Source: Endotrypanum monterogeii
Lineage: Eukaryota; Euglenozoa; Kinetoplastea; Trypanosomatida; Trypanosomatidae
Assembly: GCA_000333855.2 (NCBI GenBank)
Contig: CM007344.1
Coordinates: 222,331 to 286,330 of the forward strand
Reading direction: 5' to 3'
Length of the DNA stretch: 64,000 bases
The notes below the pieces were generated by a model that worked only from the letters and a program-made list of their open reading frames with translations, did not search any database and was not told the origin of the DNA. Made by a program: the position numbers and the translations under genes. Shown here piece by piece: positions 52,644 to 63,900 of the stretch (the stretch's first letter is position 1; every line of letters begins with the position of its first letter).

Positions 52644-52646
<3 letters not shown>

Positions 52647-52719
<73 letters not shown>
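52647..52719. repeat. (AT)n followed by (TTTA)n
   Basis: An AT run of about 40 nt followed by eight TTTA units, ending 7 nt before the ATG of the mitochondrial RNA polymerase. Confidence 0.9.
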
Positions 52720-52726
52720 CGTATAT

Positions 52727-55700
52727 ATGCGCAACAGCGCCTTCCTCCGAAAGGTGCGTCCGGGGCTTCACCTCGCGGCCTGTGGGACAGTCGATGAGGA
52801 GGTGTCACCGGTCGCTCAGTCCCTGGCGGTACCGTTACAAACATACACCAGCACGTTCGGATCAGATCGCCACTTGGGCGAGTTTGTCGCCCACACTCAG
52901 CACACCTCCCAATTTCCCACCGCAAGAGGGGCGGTACCGTTTCTGTGGAGAACTATCGCGACCGCACGGCGCCGTTCTGCAACGCTGACCTTCACGGTGC
53001 GATGGTGCACAGTGCCCTCTGCTGAGGTTTCTGCCTGCGATGGCAATGCGAGTAATGCCTCCCTCTCGTCGGGTGAAGCAAACGCCATAAAGGTGCCGAT
53101 GGGGTCGAGGCTAACTTGCAGCAGCAGCAGTGACCCCATTGCCCCGAAGGGGGGAAACGCACATGAGCTGCACGGAAGAACCAGCCTCTTTAAGAATGAA
53201 ACCATGAAAACTGCGGAAGTTACTTTTGAAGATGACGACCACGATGACGCCGGCATCACCTTCTCCGACAATGCCTCTGTTGCAGAGCTCTTCGCGATGG
53301 ATGAGGCTCAGCGAAGCGCAGGGGAGACGTATCTCGGAAACGTTGCCAAGAAAACAGAAAAGGCCACCGATCAGTACGGCGGCACCAGCACCACAGAAAT
53401 CGAGAATGAGCTATCCCCTTTTACGCTGCCTGCACATTATGGAGACGGCCACGGTGACGGCGCTCCTGCCGACATCGAAGAGACACTCTTAAACGATCCG
53501 TTTCACGTGCCGAGCGTGGATGACGACGCCTTCGCCCGTGACGGAGACTTGCCGGCCTCCGCAGCGGCGAGTTACAGCGCCTGTGCAATCTCTAAGAAAC
53601 TCAACGAGAGTGTTCTTTCCGCTGTAGATGTGCTGTGTGACGATCTGTTTCACTGCAAGACGTCTGTGCTGCACTCCTTCGCCCGCACGCGGTACATCTC
53701 CTCGCGCAACAAAGTCGAGGTAGTATTGCGCCTGCTTGAGCGGGCCCACCAGGACGCCCACGGCGAAAGCAACGACCTGAAGGTGACCCGGCGACTCTTG
53801 GGGGATATTTTTGACGAAAGTGTTCGCACGAGCGGCTTACGGACGGCGTGGACGAACAAATCGCTGGAGGCGGCCCATATCGAAGAGGCGTGCGAGTCAC
53901 ACTTTGGGTTCGACTTGCTGGCCAACACGATGAAGTCGCTCATGGTGCGGCGGCATGCAGGCGAGATCTCGCGCGTGCTGCGGAAGCTGACCCGGATCTT
54001 TCAGCAGGAGCAAGAGCAGATATCCCTCGCCGCGGTAGGGGGCGTGTTCCGAAACTACCGCGCTGCAGCTGACGAATTGGTGAGAGAGATGCCGGTGTGC
54101 GAGGTGCTCAGCCCCTTTGCGGGATACCTAGTCAGTTATGTGCGCTACGCCGCCACAAAGGAGATGCTGGCCAGAGCTGATGTGAACGAGCGACTTGTTC
54201 AACTCGGCGTGATTCGTCCCACAGTCCAGGAGGCCGACGACAACGCTCTGCTGCAGTGCCTCATGGACCTCCTAGACCCGGCCGTGCAGCAGATCGAGCG
54301 CCGCGCCGAGTGCTTTCGTCACGCGGAGCAGCCACGATTAATTGGCATGGAAAATGGAGACGTGATTGCGAGCACCACCCGTGCCTTCAGCGAGGTATCC
54401 CATAGCAAGTGGAACACCCAGGCCGCCCCGGAATGGGTGCACGACCTGGCCCGACTCTTCTGCAACTGGGAAACGATCCTTCGCACCGACCTTCCACGGT
54501 TTGAGGAAGTGCCGCGCCACTTCTTTGACTGCATCCTTTCCGGTGTCGTGTGCTTCTACATCACACAGCGCGTGTACGGTACCGCCGTCGGGGCGACTGC
54601 TGTGCCACTGTATCAACGCATATCCGTTAAAAAATCGCTGCGGTTGCACTTCAACGATAACGATAATACAGAAAGCGCATTGCGGGACATCATGTCTTAT
54701 GTCCAGGCCGGCGCGACAGAAGTTCGCGGTGGTGTGCGAGGCGAATTTTTTGCAGGTGTTCTCTCACAAATGCAAGGCGCTTTCCAGGAAGCACCGGAGG
54801 AGCGCTCCGCCCTGCACGAGGAGCGAGTCGCCGTCATACTGAACGCCGTCTGCGATGTGGCAACGAACTGCACCCGGTCTGCAGGTCTGTTTAACCTACT
54901 CGTTAAGATCACGGAGGATCTGGCATTTCACTTCCGCTTCCAACGAATCTACAAGAAACTAAGCGCGACGGACCGCAACACCATCCGAACCAACGCCTCC
55001 ATTCGAATGACCAAGACACTGGAATACTTCGAGAAGGAGCTGCACGTGACCCCAATTTCCACCAAGGCCATAGGGTTTCTGGTCGTACAACTGCTGTATT
55101 TGTCGTTTCGCGGAGATGGTAGCAAGCGGCCAGTCCTCGAGCGCTTCGCAAGTGTCACTGGGGAAACAGCCCTGGACATGGTGGGGCTTACCGAGATGGC
55201 AGCCACGTCTGTACGAGATCTGCACGTTGCCTTCCCGCCACAACTATCGTACAACTCTTGGCTGAACGAATCCGATACACGCGAAAAGTCGGTCTACGGT
55301 GTTCTGCCGTCTGTTGCAGTCAAGGGATCTGCAAACCAGGCGATGATCGTCTCACAGGCTCCAATGATGAAAGCACTCGATGCCATCTCTCGTGTGCCGT
55401 GGCGCATCAACAAGTACATGCTGCACGTGCAGGAAGCGATTGTGCGGGAGGGCTTTGGATTCGGCAAGATCCGACCCGGCTTCTATCCCCTCCACTACTA
55501 CTCAATGAGTAACGGCGACGTCCACTACCCGTCCGACCGCCGTCGTGCGGTGCTGGGGAATGGAAACGACAGCGGCGGCGACAACGATCTCGCAGCCGGC
55601 GAAGTCTTCAACCTCCAGCAGCGGCGGCAGTGCACCCTGCAACAGAAGCAAGATTGGAAGGAACTGAGTGAGCTTCGCAGTAGCCGAATTCACTACCTGC

Positions 55701-57079
55701 TCGGGCTGCGCCAGGCCCGCTCCATTGTTCAGTTCTCTCACATTTACTTTCCCAACAGCATGGACTTCCGCGGTCGCATGTACCCCCTTCCGGGGCGACT
55801 GAACCACACGGGGTCGGATCCGTTTCGGGGCCTGCTCGAGTACGCGGAACCAAAGCCCTTGGGTGAGGTAGGGCTGTACTGGCTGAAGGTCCATCTCGCC
55901 AACAAAATGGGCATGAGCAAGCTCTCCTTTGATGAGCGGGTGCATTACGTTGATGAACACATGGAGGATGTCGTGCAGAGTGCCGAGAGTCCTCTCGTCG
56001 GTGACCGGTGGTGGCAGGAGGCCAGTGAACCGATTCAGTGTCTTATGGCGTGCAAGGAGGTGGCGGACGCGATGAAGTGTTCACAAGGCGCAGAAAAATT
56101 TCTTTCACGGCTGCCCGTCGCGGTAGATGGCAGCTACAACGGTCTGCAGCACTACTCCGCCATTGGCCGTGACGCCTTCGGTGCAACCTTGGTCAACTTA
56201 GTTCCAAGCGAACGCCCCGCCGACGCCTACACAGGGATCTTGAAGGAAATGCTCAAGTCTATATGCATGGACGCCGAACGTGATCACCAGGTGGCGCAGC
56301 GGTGCCTTGGTACCGGCAAGGGTCAGGACAAGGATCACATCAAGCGCAAGACAATCAAACGCCCCATCATGACGCAGGTGTACGGTGTCACAGGCTACGG
56401 CATGTCAGAGCAAATCCTCGACGAGCTGGTGAAGCAAAACAAGAGCCACGGACTGTGGACCCATACAGATATGAAAGAAATGGCCGCGTACCTCCGTGAC
56501 AAGGTTCTTGAGTCGCTTGGAGTAACGTTCCGCGAAAGTCAAAACTGTCGCAAGTGGATTAGCGATGTGACCACGCTGCTGTGGAAGGTGCAGCCAGCCG
56601 AACTCCGCAACGCGCTATGCTGGACTACCCCGCTTGGCCTCGTCGTTCGGCAGCCCTACAAAGTTCGCAACGAGTGTTCTCTCTTCACTCCACACGGCTA
56701 CAGTAGAGTGCCCGGTGATTCCGTTGCCCCCGCAAGCCGCAAGCAGCTGACAGCCATTGCACCCAACCTGATTCACTCACTGGATGCAACGCACCTGGCT
56801 ATGACTGCGCTGGAGATGCAACACCAGGGTCTATCCATGATGGCGGTGCACGACTCCTACTGGACCTACGCATGCGATATGCCAAAGCTGTCACAAGTGT
56901 TACGAGAGCAGTTTGTGAACCTCTACTCCAAATACGACCCATTGTGGGAACTGAAGGAACAGTGGGAGGAGACGTACTTCATGGACTTGCGGCGGCATGG
57001 GGTGAAGCTCCCAGACCCCCCACAACGTGGCGATCTCGACCTGAATGTAGTCCTTCACTCTCCGTACTTCTTCTCGTAG
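52727..57079 (+). CDS. mtRNAP: Mitochondrial RNA polymerase (phage T7 type)
   Basis: A 1,450-residue single-subunit DNA-directed RNA polymerase that transcribes the mitochondrial (kinetoplast) genome. The start is the first ATG after the TTTA array; an upstream in-frame GTG only adds Ile-Tyr repeat text. The N-terminal 500 residues are lineage-specific; the first 15 (MRNSAFLRKVRPG) could be an import signal. The catalytic core is clear: DFRGRMYPLPG at 1013-1023, palm Asp in VDGSYNGLQH at 1134, fingers Lys1211 and Tyr1219 in KRPIMTQVYG (the same eight-residue spacing as Lys631/Tyr639 of T7 polymerase), second palm Asp in HDSYW at 1376, and the usual short C-terminal end after LHSPYFFS. All key residues are present, so it should be active. 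The N-terminus should be treated with care because an assembly gap lies 118 nt upstream. Confidence 0.95.
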   Translation: MRNSAFLRKVRPGLHLAACGTVDEEVSPVAQSLAVPLQTYTSTFGSDRHLGEFVAHTQHTSQFPTARGAVPFLWRTIATARRRSATLTFTVRWCTVPSAEVSACDGNASNASLSSGEANAIKVPMGSRLTCSSSSDPIAPKGGNAHELHGRTSLFKNETMKTAEVTFEDDDHDDAGITFSDNASVAELFAMDEAQRSAGETYLGNVAKKTEKATDQYGGTSTTEIENELSPFTLPAHYGDGHGDGAPADIEETLLNDPFHVPSVDDDAFARDGDLPASAAASYSACAISKKLNESVLSAVDVLCDDLFHCKTSVLHSFARTRYISSRNKVEVVLRLLERAHQDAHGESNDLKVTRRLLGDIFDESVRTSGLRTAWTNKSLEAAHIEEACESHFGFDLLANTMKSLMVRRHAGEISRVLRKLTRIFQQEQEQISLAAVGGVFRNYRAAADELVREMPVCEVLSPFAGYLVSYVRYAATKEMLARADVNERLVQLGVIRPTVQEADDNALLQCLMDLLDPAVQQIERRAECFRHAEQPRLIGMENGDVIASTTRAFSEVSHSKWNTQAAPEWVHDLARLFCNWETILRTDLPRFEEVPRHFFDCILSGVVCFYITQRVYGTAVGATAVPLYQRISVKKSLRLHFNDNDNTESALRDIMSYVQAGATEVRGGVRGEFFAGVLSQMQGAFQEAPEERSALHEERVAVILNAVCDVATNCTRSAGLFNLLVKITEDLAFHFRFQRIYKKLSATDRNTIRTNASIRMTKTLEYFEKELHVTPISTKAIGFLVVQLLYLSFRGDGSKRPVLERFASVTGETALDMVGLTEMAATSVRDLHVAFPPQLSYNSWLNESDTREKSVYGVLPSVAVKGSANQAMIVSQAPMMKALDAISRVPWRINKYMLHVQEAIVREGFGFGKIRPGFYPLHYYSMSNGDVHYPSDRRRAVLGNGNDSGGDNDLAAGEVFNLQQRRQCTLQQKQDWKELSELRSSRIHYLLGLRQARSIVQFSHIYFPNSMDFRGRMYPLPGRLNHTGSDPFRGLLEYAEPKPLGEVGLYWLKVHLANKMGMSKLSFDERVHYVDEHMEDVVQSAESPLVGDRWWQEASEPIQCLMACKEVADAMKCSQGAEKFLSRLPVAVDGSYNGLQHYSAIGRDAFGATLVNLVPSERPADAYTGILKEMLKSICMDAERDHQVAQRCLGTGKGQDKDHIKRKTIKRPIMTQVYGVTGYGMSEQILDELVKQNKSHGLWTHTDMKEMAAYLRDKVLESLGVTFRESQNCRKWISDVTTLLWKVQPAELRNALCWTTPLGLVVRQPYKVRNECSLFTPHGYSRVPGDSVAPASRKQLTAIAPNLIHSLDATHLAMTALEMQHQGLSMMAVHDSYWTYACDMPKLSQVLREQFVNLYSKYDPLWELKEQWEETYFMDLRRHGVKLPDPPQRGDLDLNVVLHSPYFFS

Positions 57080-58283
57080 ATGTTGCACGCATATGGTAGC
57101 TAATTTTGTTGTTGTTGTTATTTTTTGGGTGTGTGTTTGTGTGTAACTCCGCCCAGACTCCGGTATATTTTCATACTCAACCCCGCTCACTCATTCACCT
57201 CGCTGGAAGCGTGATCGCAGAGATATCCCAGATGGCATAAAGCATACAGAAAACTTAAGGGAGGCACACGGCGAGGGCAAAGGCAGGGGGAAGAAAACAT
57301 ACATGATGAGACAACAGGGGGTGGGGAGGAGGGGGTGTCCAGCATTCAGGTGACACCCGCCGCGCTGTCGTCGTGGGAAGGCTAACAACAGCACAGAGCT
57401 GTTGAGCACATCAACTTTTCGGTTCGTGGAACGACCACCGTGTTGTTGTTGTTTCTTTGGAGGCGGTGGAGAGGAGGGGGCACTCGCATCTCCCCTTTAA
57501 CTTTTGCAGAAGGGTCACCCACGCATTGTCGCTCTACACACGCAGACACACACACACACACACACAACAAGCTTAAGTTTCGCTTTGGTGCAACGCGGGG
57601 TGTGAGCGTATCTGATATTGCCCCCTCCTCGCCGTGCCTTCGGTCTCTGCAACTGTGTGTGTGTGTGTGTGTGTGTGATGGGGTGGGGTGGGGGAGACCG
57701 TCAGCGCACGCGTTTCTCTCCTTCCCCTCTGTATTCGAGAGGTAGAAAACTGTATCACTCTATTTATGGAGAGGCAGCATCCTGCACATAACCTAACTGA
57801 CAGTGCCTCGGGGATGTAAAGGAAGAGAAAGACAAATGAACCATTGGCTTGCCCCTCCCTCCACCCAGACAACGCCCTCATACACACACGCGCACACACA
57901 CTCCCTCTCTACCCGTCAAGTATCCGGTCCAGCGCCAGCGCGCGAGCAGCAGAAATAGTGAGGAGCGATTCAGTAACGCAACTTTTCGTAACCAAAAAAA
58001 AAAAACCTCTGTGTGTACGTGTGTGTGTGTGTACAACACCTCAACCCCATCTTGGTACTCCCTCATACGTTCCCATCTTCCTCGAACTCACCACCTGAAC
58101 GTTGGGCATCCTTCCGGTCGCCATCTGGGCCATCTTTCCGCATGGCAAGGTCTGTGCATTCACACAAGACTGCGACTCACAGAGAAAGCCCCAACCCTCA
58201 GCACATTTTATAAACTGAAACATCTACGCAGCACAACAACAAAAAAAAAAAAAGGTTATATATCCACCTCTACCCCAGGTGTG
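57080..58283. other. Intergenic spacer (1.2 kb)
   Basis: No gene seen. CA repeats near 57548-57566 and GT repeat 57655-57677, A12 run near 57994-58005, and a C/T tract at about 58264-58276 ending in AG at 58277-58278. Confidence 0.5.
58264..58278 (+). promoter_or_regulatory. Putative trans-splice acceptor
   Basis: Short pyrimidine tract ending in CCCCAG, 5 nt before the ATG at 58284. The leader would be very short; an acceptor further upstream is possible. Confidence 0.4.
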
Positions 58284-59057
58284 ATGGCGTCAGGCCCCAC
58301 CACTATGCGAATGCTGCTGGCGCACCAGTATGCGCGTGACGCCCTTACGCTCCTCAAAGAAGATTCCTCACCAACGACGCATGGACAGCTAACATCGTCG
58401 TCTCCAAGACGGAAGCGACATCTTCCCTTTGTCGACCCATCCACAACACCCCTCTACTACTCCGATGAGTCGCCGTACCTGTCCTCCTCCGTGAACCGCT
58501 TCACGCATCGTCTTCCCGAGACGCTCGGGGCGCACTATCACGTGGAGCCGTACTATCACGGGTGCAATGAATTCGACCGGCAGCTTGCGCGAACGGCAAC
58601 CAGCTCTACGATGAGGCAGCCCAAACAGCGCGCGCAGACGGCCGGCACGCGTCTGGTGAGCACACCGAGTGCATTAAAGGCGCGACAGTTCGTAAGTACC
58701 CTCACGGGTAAATGTATTCAGGACACCACCTTCTTGTCTGGCCTCTCTTTTCCGCGTTTGCTCAGGCCGTCACCGCCTAGCTCCGCGTCTTCTACTCGGC
58801 CCAGGCCGCCGCACCGCAGCACCGCCGGCACCTACATGACCCACCCCGATACTCCTATTTTCTCGAACGACCCCGATACCGAGTATCAACGATCTAGTCC
58901 CCCGGTCTCATCTCAGGTGACGGCTCTGAAAAGCAACTCCGAGATCAAACCGAGCACGCGCCTCAGCGTGCGCTGGGCGCATTGTATTGTGCGAGACGAA
59001 CTCGCAGTCGACAGATTCCCAGAGCCCAACTGCTTCGTCTCCACTGTAACCGAATAA
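58284..59057 (+). CDS. Small Ser/Pro-rich protein, unknown
   Basis: A 257-residue protein from the ATG at 58284. The frame is open well upstream but that part is low-complexity leader text (Pro, His-Thr repeats) without ATG. The protein is rich in Ser, Thr, Pro and Arg, with a helical start (MRMLLAHQYARDALTLLKED), a Tyr-rich middle (YYSDESPYLSSSVNRF, ALGAHYHVEPYYHG-type text) and a final ordered-looking segment (RLSVRWAHCIVRDELAVDRF). No membrane segment or known domain. Short peptides with repeated Tyr/Pro-Tyr words like these occur in flagellar axoneme microtubule inner proteins, but this is only a compositional hint. Confidence 0.6.
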   Translation: MASGPTTMRMLLAHQYARDALTLLKEDSSPTTHGQLTSSSPRRKRHLPFVDPSTTPLYYSDESPYLSSSVNRFTHRLPETLGAHYHVEPYYHGCNEFDRQLARTATSSTMRQPKQRAQTAGTRLVSTPSALKARQFVSTLTGKCIQDTTFLSGLSFPRLLRPSPPSSASSTRPRPPHRSTAGTYMTHPDTPIFSNDPDTEYQRSSPPVSSQVTALKSNSEIKPSTRLSVRWAHCIVRDELAVDRFPEPNCFVSTVTE

Positions 59058-59658
59058 TGGCGAAAAAGGGTGCAAATGTTTTGCGAAGCGCCTATGGTCC
59101 AAAATATTTTGGAGATATTGTGCTGACCCCCCTCCTCCTCATCCTCCTCTCCCCCTCCCCTCCTCCTGCTCCTCCTCGACCCAATAATGATATTAGATGT
59201 GCGTGTGGAAGGGGGAGGAGGGGGAGTCATCCAAGCACTTCATTTTGATCGTCGTCTTACAGGGATGATGTTTTTTTTTTCTCTCTCATTGCCCCCACCC
59301 CTTCTTTGCTCCTCTAACATTGTTGCTCCCTCGGCTTCTGCTCCTGGTATCCCTGGGTGTTACCTTTAACCCCCCCCCCTCTCTATGTCGGGTCTTCGTG
59401 GGGCCTCTCCGCCCACGGATGAAGGAATCGTTTCTAGGTGGGGGAGGGGGGAAATTGGGCTCGGTACCCTACAACTAGGTGAAGCTAGAATCATGCATCG
59501 CTAATGATGTCAGCGGAGTTGCGATGGAGAGCGCAGTGTCAATACGATCCTCCACTGTGAACACGCTTGCATCATTCGTGAAACCTATATATATATTTAT
59601 ATATTTACGCTATCCCTACAGGAATGCATCCTACCCACCTACCCCATCCCGCATACAC

Positions 59659-59696
<38 letters not shown>

Positions 59697-60902
59697 TTAT
59701 TCGCGAGGAGCGTGAGCTGCTCATCAGTGCAAGGATCCTCTACGGATTTTGTGGTAGTGATAGCTTTGTGCAGCGCCGGATGAGCTAATGAGCACAGCAG
59801 GTTTGGGTTACGGATCGGGAGGAGAAACGTCTGGTGCTGAACATATGTGTGATACCGGGTGCGACAGTGTGTACGCCGGCAAACACTGGAAGTTGCCACC
59901 ACCACCACCACCACCACCACCCCCTATCCCGTCTACCCCTCGAATTTCGCATCTTTGAAACCTATATCCTATGTATACAAATCGATGTGAGCGAATCGCG
60001 ACCTCAAACAATATATAAATATTTGTATTTATATAAATATGTATATATTGTTTAGGAATGCGACATTTCTTTTACCATCTATTCTCCCACCCTCAGATTC
60101 CGCGCACGTTCCATCCCTAAGAGTTTGGACGATATCAGCCCGACGTCGCCATCGTTTGTCTTCGCCATCGTCTGTTTCTTTTTTTTATTTTTATTTTTCC
60201 CCCTTATTCTTTTCTGTTATTACCTCCTCCTCCCATCATCCTCAACAAAACCCCCGCCCGCCCTCCTACGCGTTCCCATCCACCCATCTTGTCGCTCTGC
60301 CGTGGCTATCGTATTTCACGCTGGTGCGCACACACTGAACAGCGTGGATGCTGTAGGTATCTGGTAAGCCAAATCCCTCGCGGCCGCGTCGACGCGCTTC
60401 CCTTCACCAGTGACAAATGTAAAGTCATGGGTGTCGGCGGGGGCTTCACTGCAAGCTATGAAACTAAACACACGAATGCACTTCATCACTCTAAAGCAAA
60501 ACTCGAATAGGGAGAAAAAAAAAAAACTACAGCACCGACGCCCTCATGGGACGCCTCCGAATTGATGTTCGCTCATGCCATCCTCTTTTGCATGCGACAC
60601 CGGATGGCTACAGTGTTTGGCATATCGGCATGGGAAGAGATCATTTGCTCAGCTCCACGTGTTTCGCATCATCTCCGTCCTTCTCGTCATCATTCATCAA
60701 CCTTCCCCTCCCCTCTCTCCCTACACAGACGTACACGCTCATCGCCCTACCACGTGTGCGCTACTGTGAGTGGCACATTGTACACTGTGTAGAAAATTCA
60801 AAACTCACTAGAGGACGCCCCCACCCCCTCCACCGTGGCTGCTGCACACCCACATCACCTCCATCAACTCCCGCTCTCTTTTCCACTGTGTGGCACATTG
60901 AC
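59058..60902. other. Intergenic spacer (1.8 kb)
   Basis: No gene seen. CA repeat 59660-59692, CCA repeat near 59894-59922, TA-rich block 60011-60051, T-rich tracts at 60177-60220 and C/T tract 60840-60885. The first AG after that last tract lies at 60910-60911, inside the next reading frame, so the true acceptor may be further upstream (for example CTAG near 60810). Confidence 0.45.
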
Positions 60903-63900
60903 ATGGCTCAGGTCTACCTCCTCGATGTGAGCTACCTCACCCGTAGCGAAGAATGTTTGCCTTTTGACTCGTCGGTGCCGCCGCTTTCGTGGCTTTGTGC
61001 AGCAGAACTGGCGCAGTGGACCTCTGCAGCGGCTCTCAGGGACGCTTGGGCGGCGGCAGAAACTTCGGTGGCGGAGAGGTCTGAACACGACGCAACTAGA
61101 ACCCCCAACTCTGCATCAAGCGGGCAGGGAAATAGGGGCTATACGCAACTCGGCAGCGACGACGACGACGACGGTGGAGGCTCTACAGATGAAGTCTGTC
61201 CACCGTGTCGATCTCTGTACGCCATACACACATTCCCTTCTACTGTTGGTATCCGAAACAAGTATTTCAGCGCAACGATAACTCTTCTGACGGGAGCGCC
61301 GCTGCGGCCCCTTGGTCACCAGAGGCACGCTTGCGCCGGGGAGGTGGATCCGAGAGACGTCACAGCTGAGATGCTTCGGAAGTTTGTCAGTGTCAGGAAT
61401 CGTCGTACTGGAAGCAGCTCAAGCCCCGCGCACGATAAAGAGGGCTGTGCTTACGGCGGGGTCCTCCTTGCGGGTATCATGCAAAATCCCGCGCATGTCC
61501 CGTGGGACTCCATTCCACGAAGCGGCGGCCAGTGCCTCTTCCATGTCGTTATGGTGTTTCATTGTGATGAGAGCATCCTGAAGCAGAGTGGGGCAACACC
61601 GACGGCGCCAACGTCCTTGCAGCTCATAAAAGAGCGGTGGAACTACTTCGCAGCGGAAAACGGATACGAGTGCATATTTCACACCACGCCGTGCCTGCCG
61701 CCTCCAGTGACTCCGACGGAGAAGTTATCGGCGCAGTCCGATGGGTGTATCCGCAACAACGCAGCAGAGAACTTCACGTTACAGCGCGTGGACATCGACG
61801 GCGGTCTCCACGGTTTGCTTGAAGCGCCCCTCGCAGGGTCCAATCGACTATACCAACTCCTGTGCAATACACTGTGGCCAGCTGATGTCCGTCAGACAGT
61901 GTCTCTCAGATCCGGTGCGCGAGACAGCGGCCACCACAAGGGAGAGAGCGCCGAAGCCTTACACCCATTGACCGCACCGAAGACTCGTTTGGGCAACGCA
62001 TTTGTCGTGGTAGGAAATGACGAAGCTGCCATGTGGCATCTCTTCTTGCAGCAGGAAGACGGGTGTGCGCCGTCGCCTCGATACCACCCTCAGTTCTTTA
62101 CGTCTGTGGTAGAGCTACCTACTCACTCTGCCACGGCTGCACGCGTCACCCGCGTCGCCCTTGTGAACCGATACTACGCAGCGATTGTGCAGCCGCGTCT
62201 GGTGCAGACAGCCCTCTTTAACACGAACATGCAGGACATGCTGGAACGATACTGGGAGCTTCAGACGACTGCCGAGGGATACGATGATGCGCTTTGCCTC
62301 GATGCCCCAGCAGTGGTATTGTGGCCTCCAAGTTCGCGAACAACAGATGCTTCGCAGACTGGGACATCTTCTGGTGAAGCAGTAACCGTTCGTGTCGACA
62401 CCGACGACGAGGATGTGCGGGCCTCGTATCCACCTCTGGAGGCTGTTCTCGACTTCCTCGCGCGCCGCGGCTGCTGTGAGATTGTGGTGGTGGTAAGGGA
62501 ACACCCTGACAACTCCGCCCTCGACCGGCTCACAGCGCACGAGATGCTGCTGTGTGCTGAACGAAACGTTGAGGTGGTACAGATCGGTGCACCACCCTTT
62601 ACGACGACGTCGGCTGGCGCGATCGAGGCAAACAACGACGGTTCACCTCCCCCTGTGCACCGAGGTGAAGATGACACCAAGGCTACCCGGGGAGTGAGCC
62701 GGCTGCACGAGCTGCTGCACTGTGCCCACTGGGGACAAACGCACCCCATGGTGTGCACAACTTTCCCGGCAACACGCCCCGTAGACCGTCGATACAACTC
62801 ATGTCTTTTGCTGACATGTGGGCAGACTCCGTTCGAGGAGGAGGCGTTGGTGCGTGGTCTGCTCAGTGCCATGACGCTAGCCCCGTCTGGTCCATGCAGG
62901 CAAGGTGCCACTGTGGCTGCCGATAATTACCTGCGTCTCGCTGCCCCCACGGTTTTAGCGGCGCGTGGGACTGCTGCAAACAGTGACGGCAACGCAGGTC
63001 TCGAAGCAGGACCTATCCAGAGCGGCATTGCAGTTGACGTGTCTACATCTTATTTCAACGCTCGTGTAAATCTGTACATGGAAGGAGGATTGCAGTCCTA
63101 TTACGCGGCACCACTAGCACAATGCCTGGGTACGCCGTCATTGCCACCCGGGTGGGATGACGCACATGATGCCTACGTCATCATCACGACCCTCAACGTT
63201 CTTCAAGAAGCGGCACGCGCGGTAGTGGGAGCTGCTCGCCAGAAAACACTCGACGGTCCCAAAATTCCCGATACTATGAGTAGATCGCAGGCAACCTTGT
63301 GCACAGTCATCACAACCCTTACTCGACGGCAGAAACAGGAATGGTTGGTGAAAAATAGTGACGCCGAGGTGGTGGATGCCTCTCGCCAGGGAGACACTGA
63401 CACAAAATGCGACTCACCACTTCTCCTCCTGTATATTACAAATGTAATGGCGACGGATACAAAGCTCGTGGAACTAGTGGAAAAACTGGTGTGTACAATC
63501 GCACGCCACGCTGCCGCGCCAGACCCAATTTTCCTTGGCGAAACCGGAAACAATGTCGTCGTCGTCGACGAAGAATATGCGCTCATCGAACTGGTGTTTG
63601 CAAGTGGACCTCCTATTGCAGATGGTGGTACCGCCACGTCAGGCCGGTGCGCAGATCTCGTAGTAGATGGCACCGCACGTGTACGCGAGGCGTTTGAGCA
63701 GCATCTCTGGCCGCATCGTCAGCCACTGCCACGCACACACAAGCCTCACGCCAGCCGCATCCATCTCACAACGCCCACTAGAGAGCAGGCAACCAGCTCG
63801 CAAAAAGTTGTCGAGGCTCAGACTTCCAGTACTTTCGACTCCGCCGCTCACCAAGAGGCTCCTGCATTCTCTTCCCTGGTGACAGGAAGACCGGCAGAAG

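Larger units (their letters stand above)
52075..52726. other. Spacer with second assembly gap
   Basis: Holds a (GT)n run (52157-52181), (TA)n at about 52464-52500, an abnormal segment with a 20-N gap, (AT)n at about 52647-52687 and a TTTA array at 52688-52719 reaching almost to the ATG of the RNA polymerase. Confidence 0.6.
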
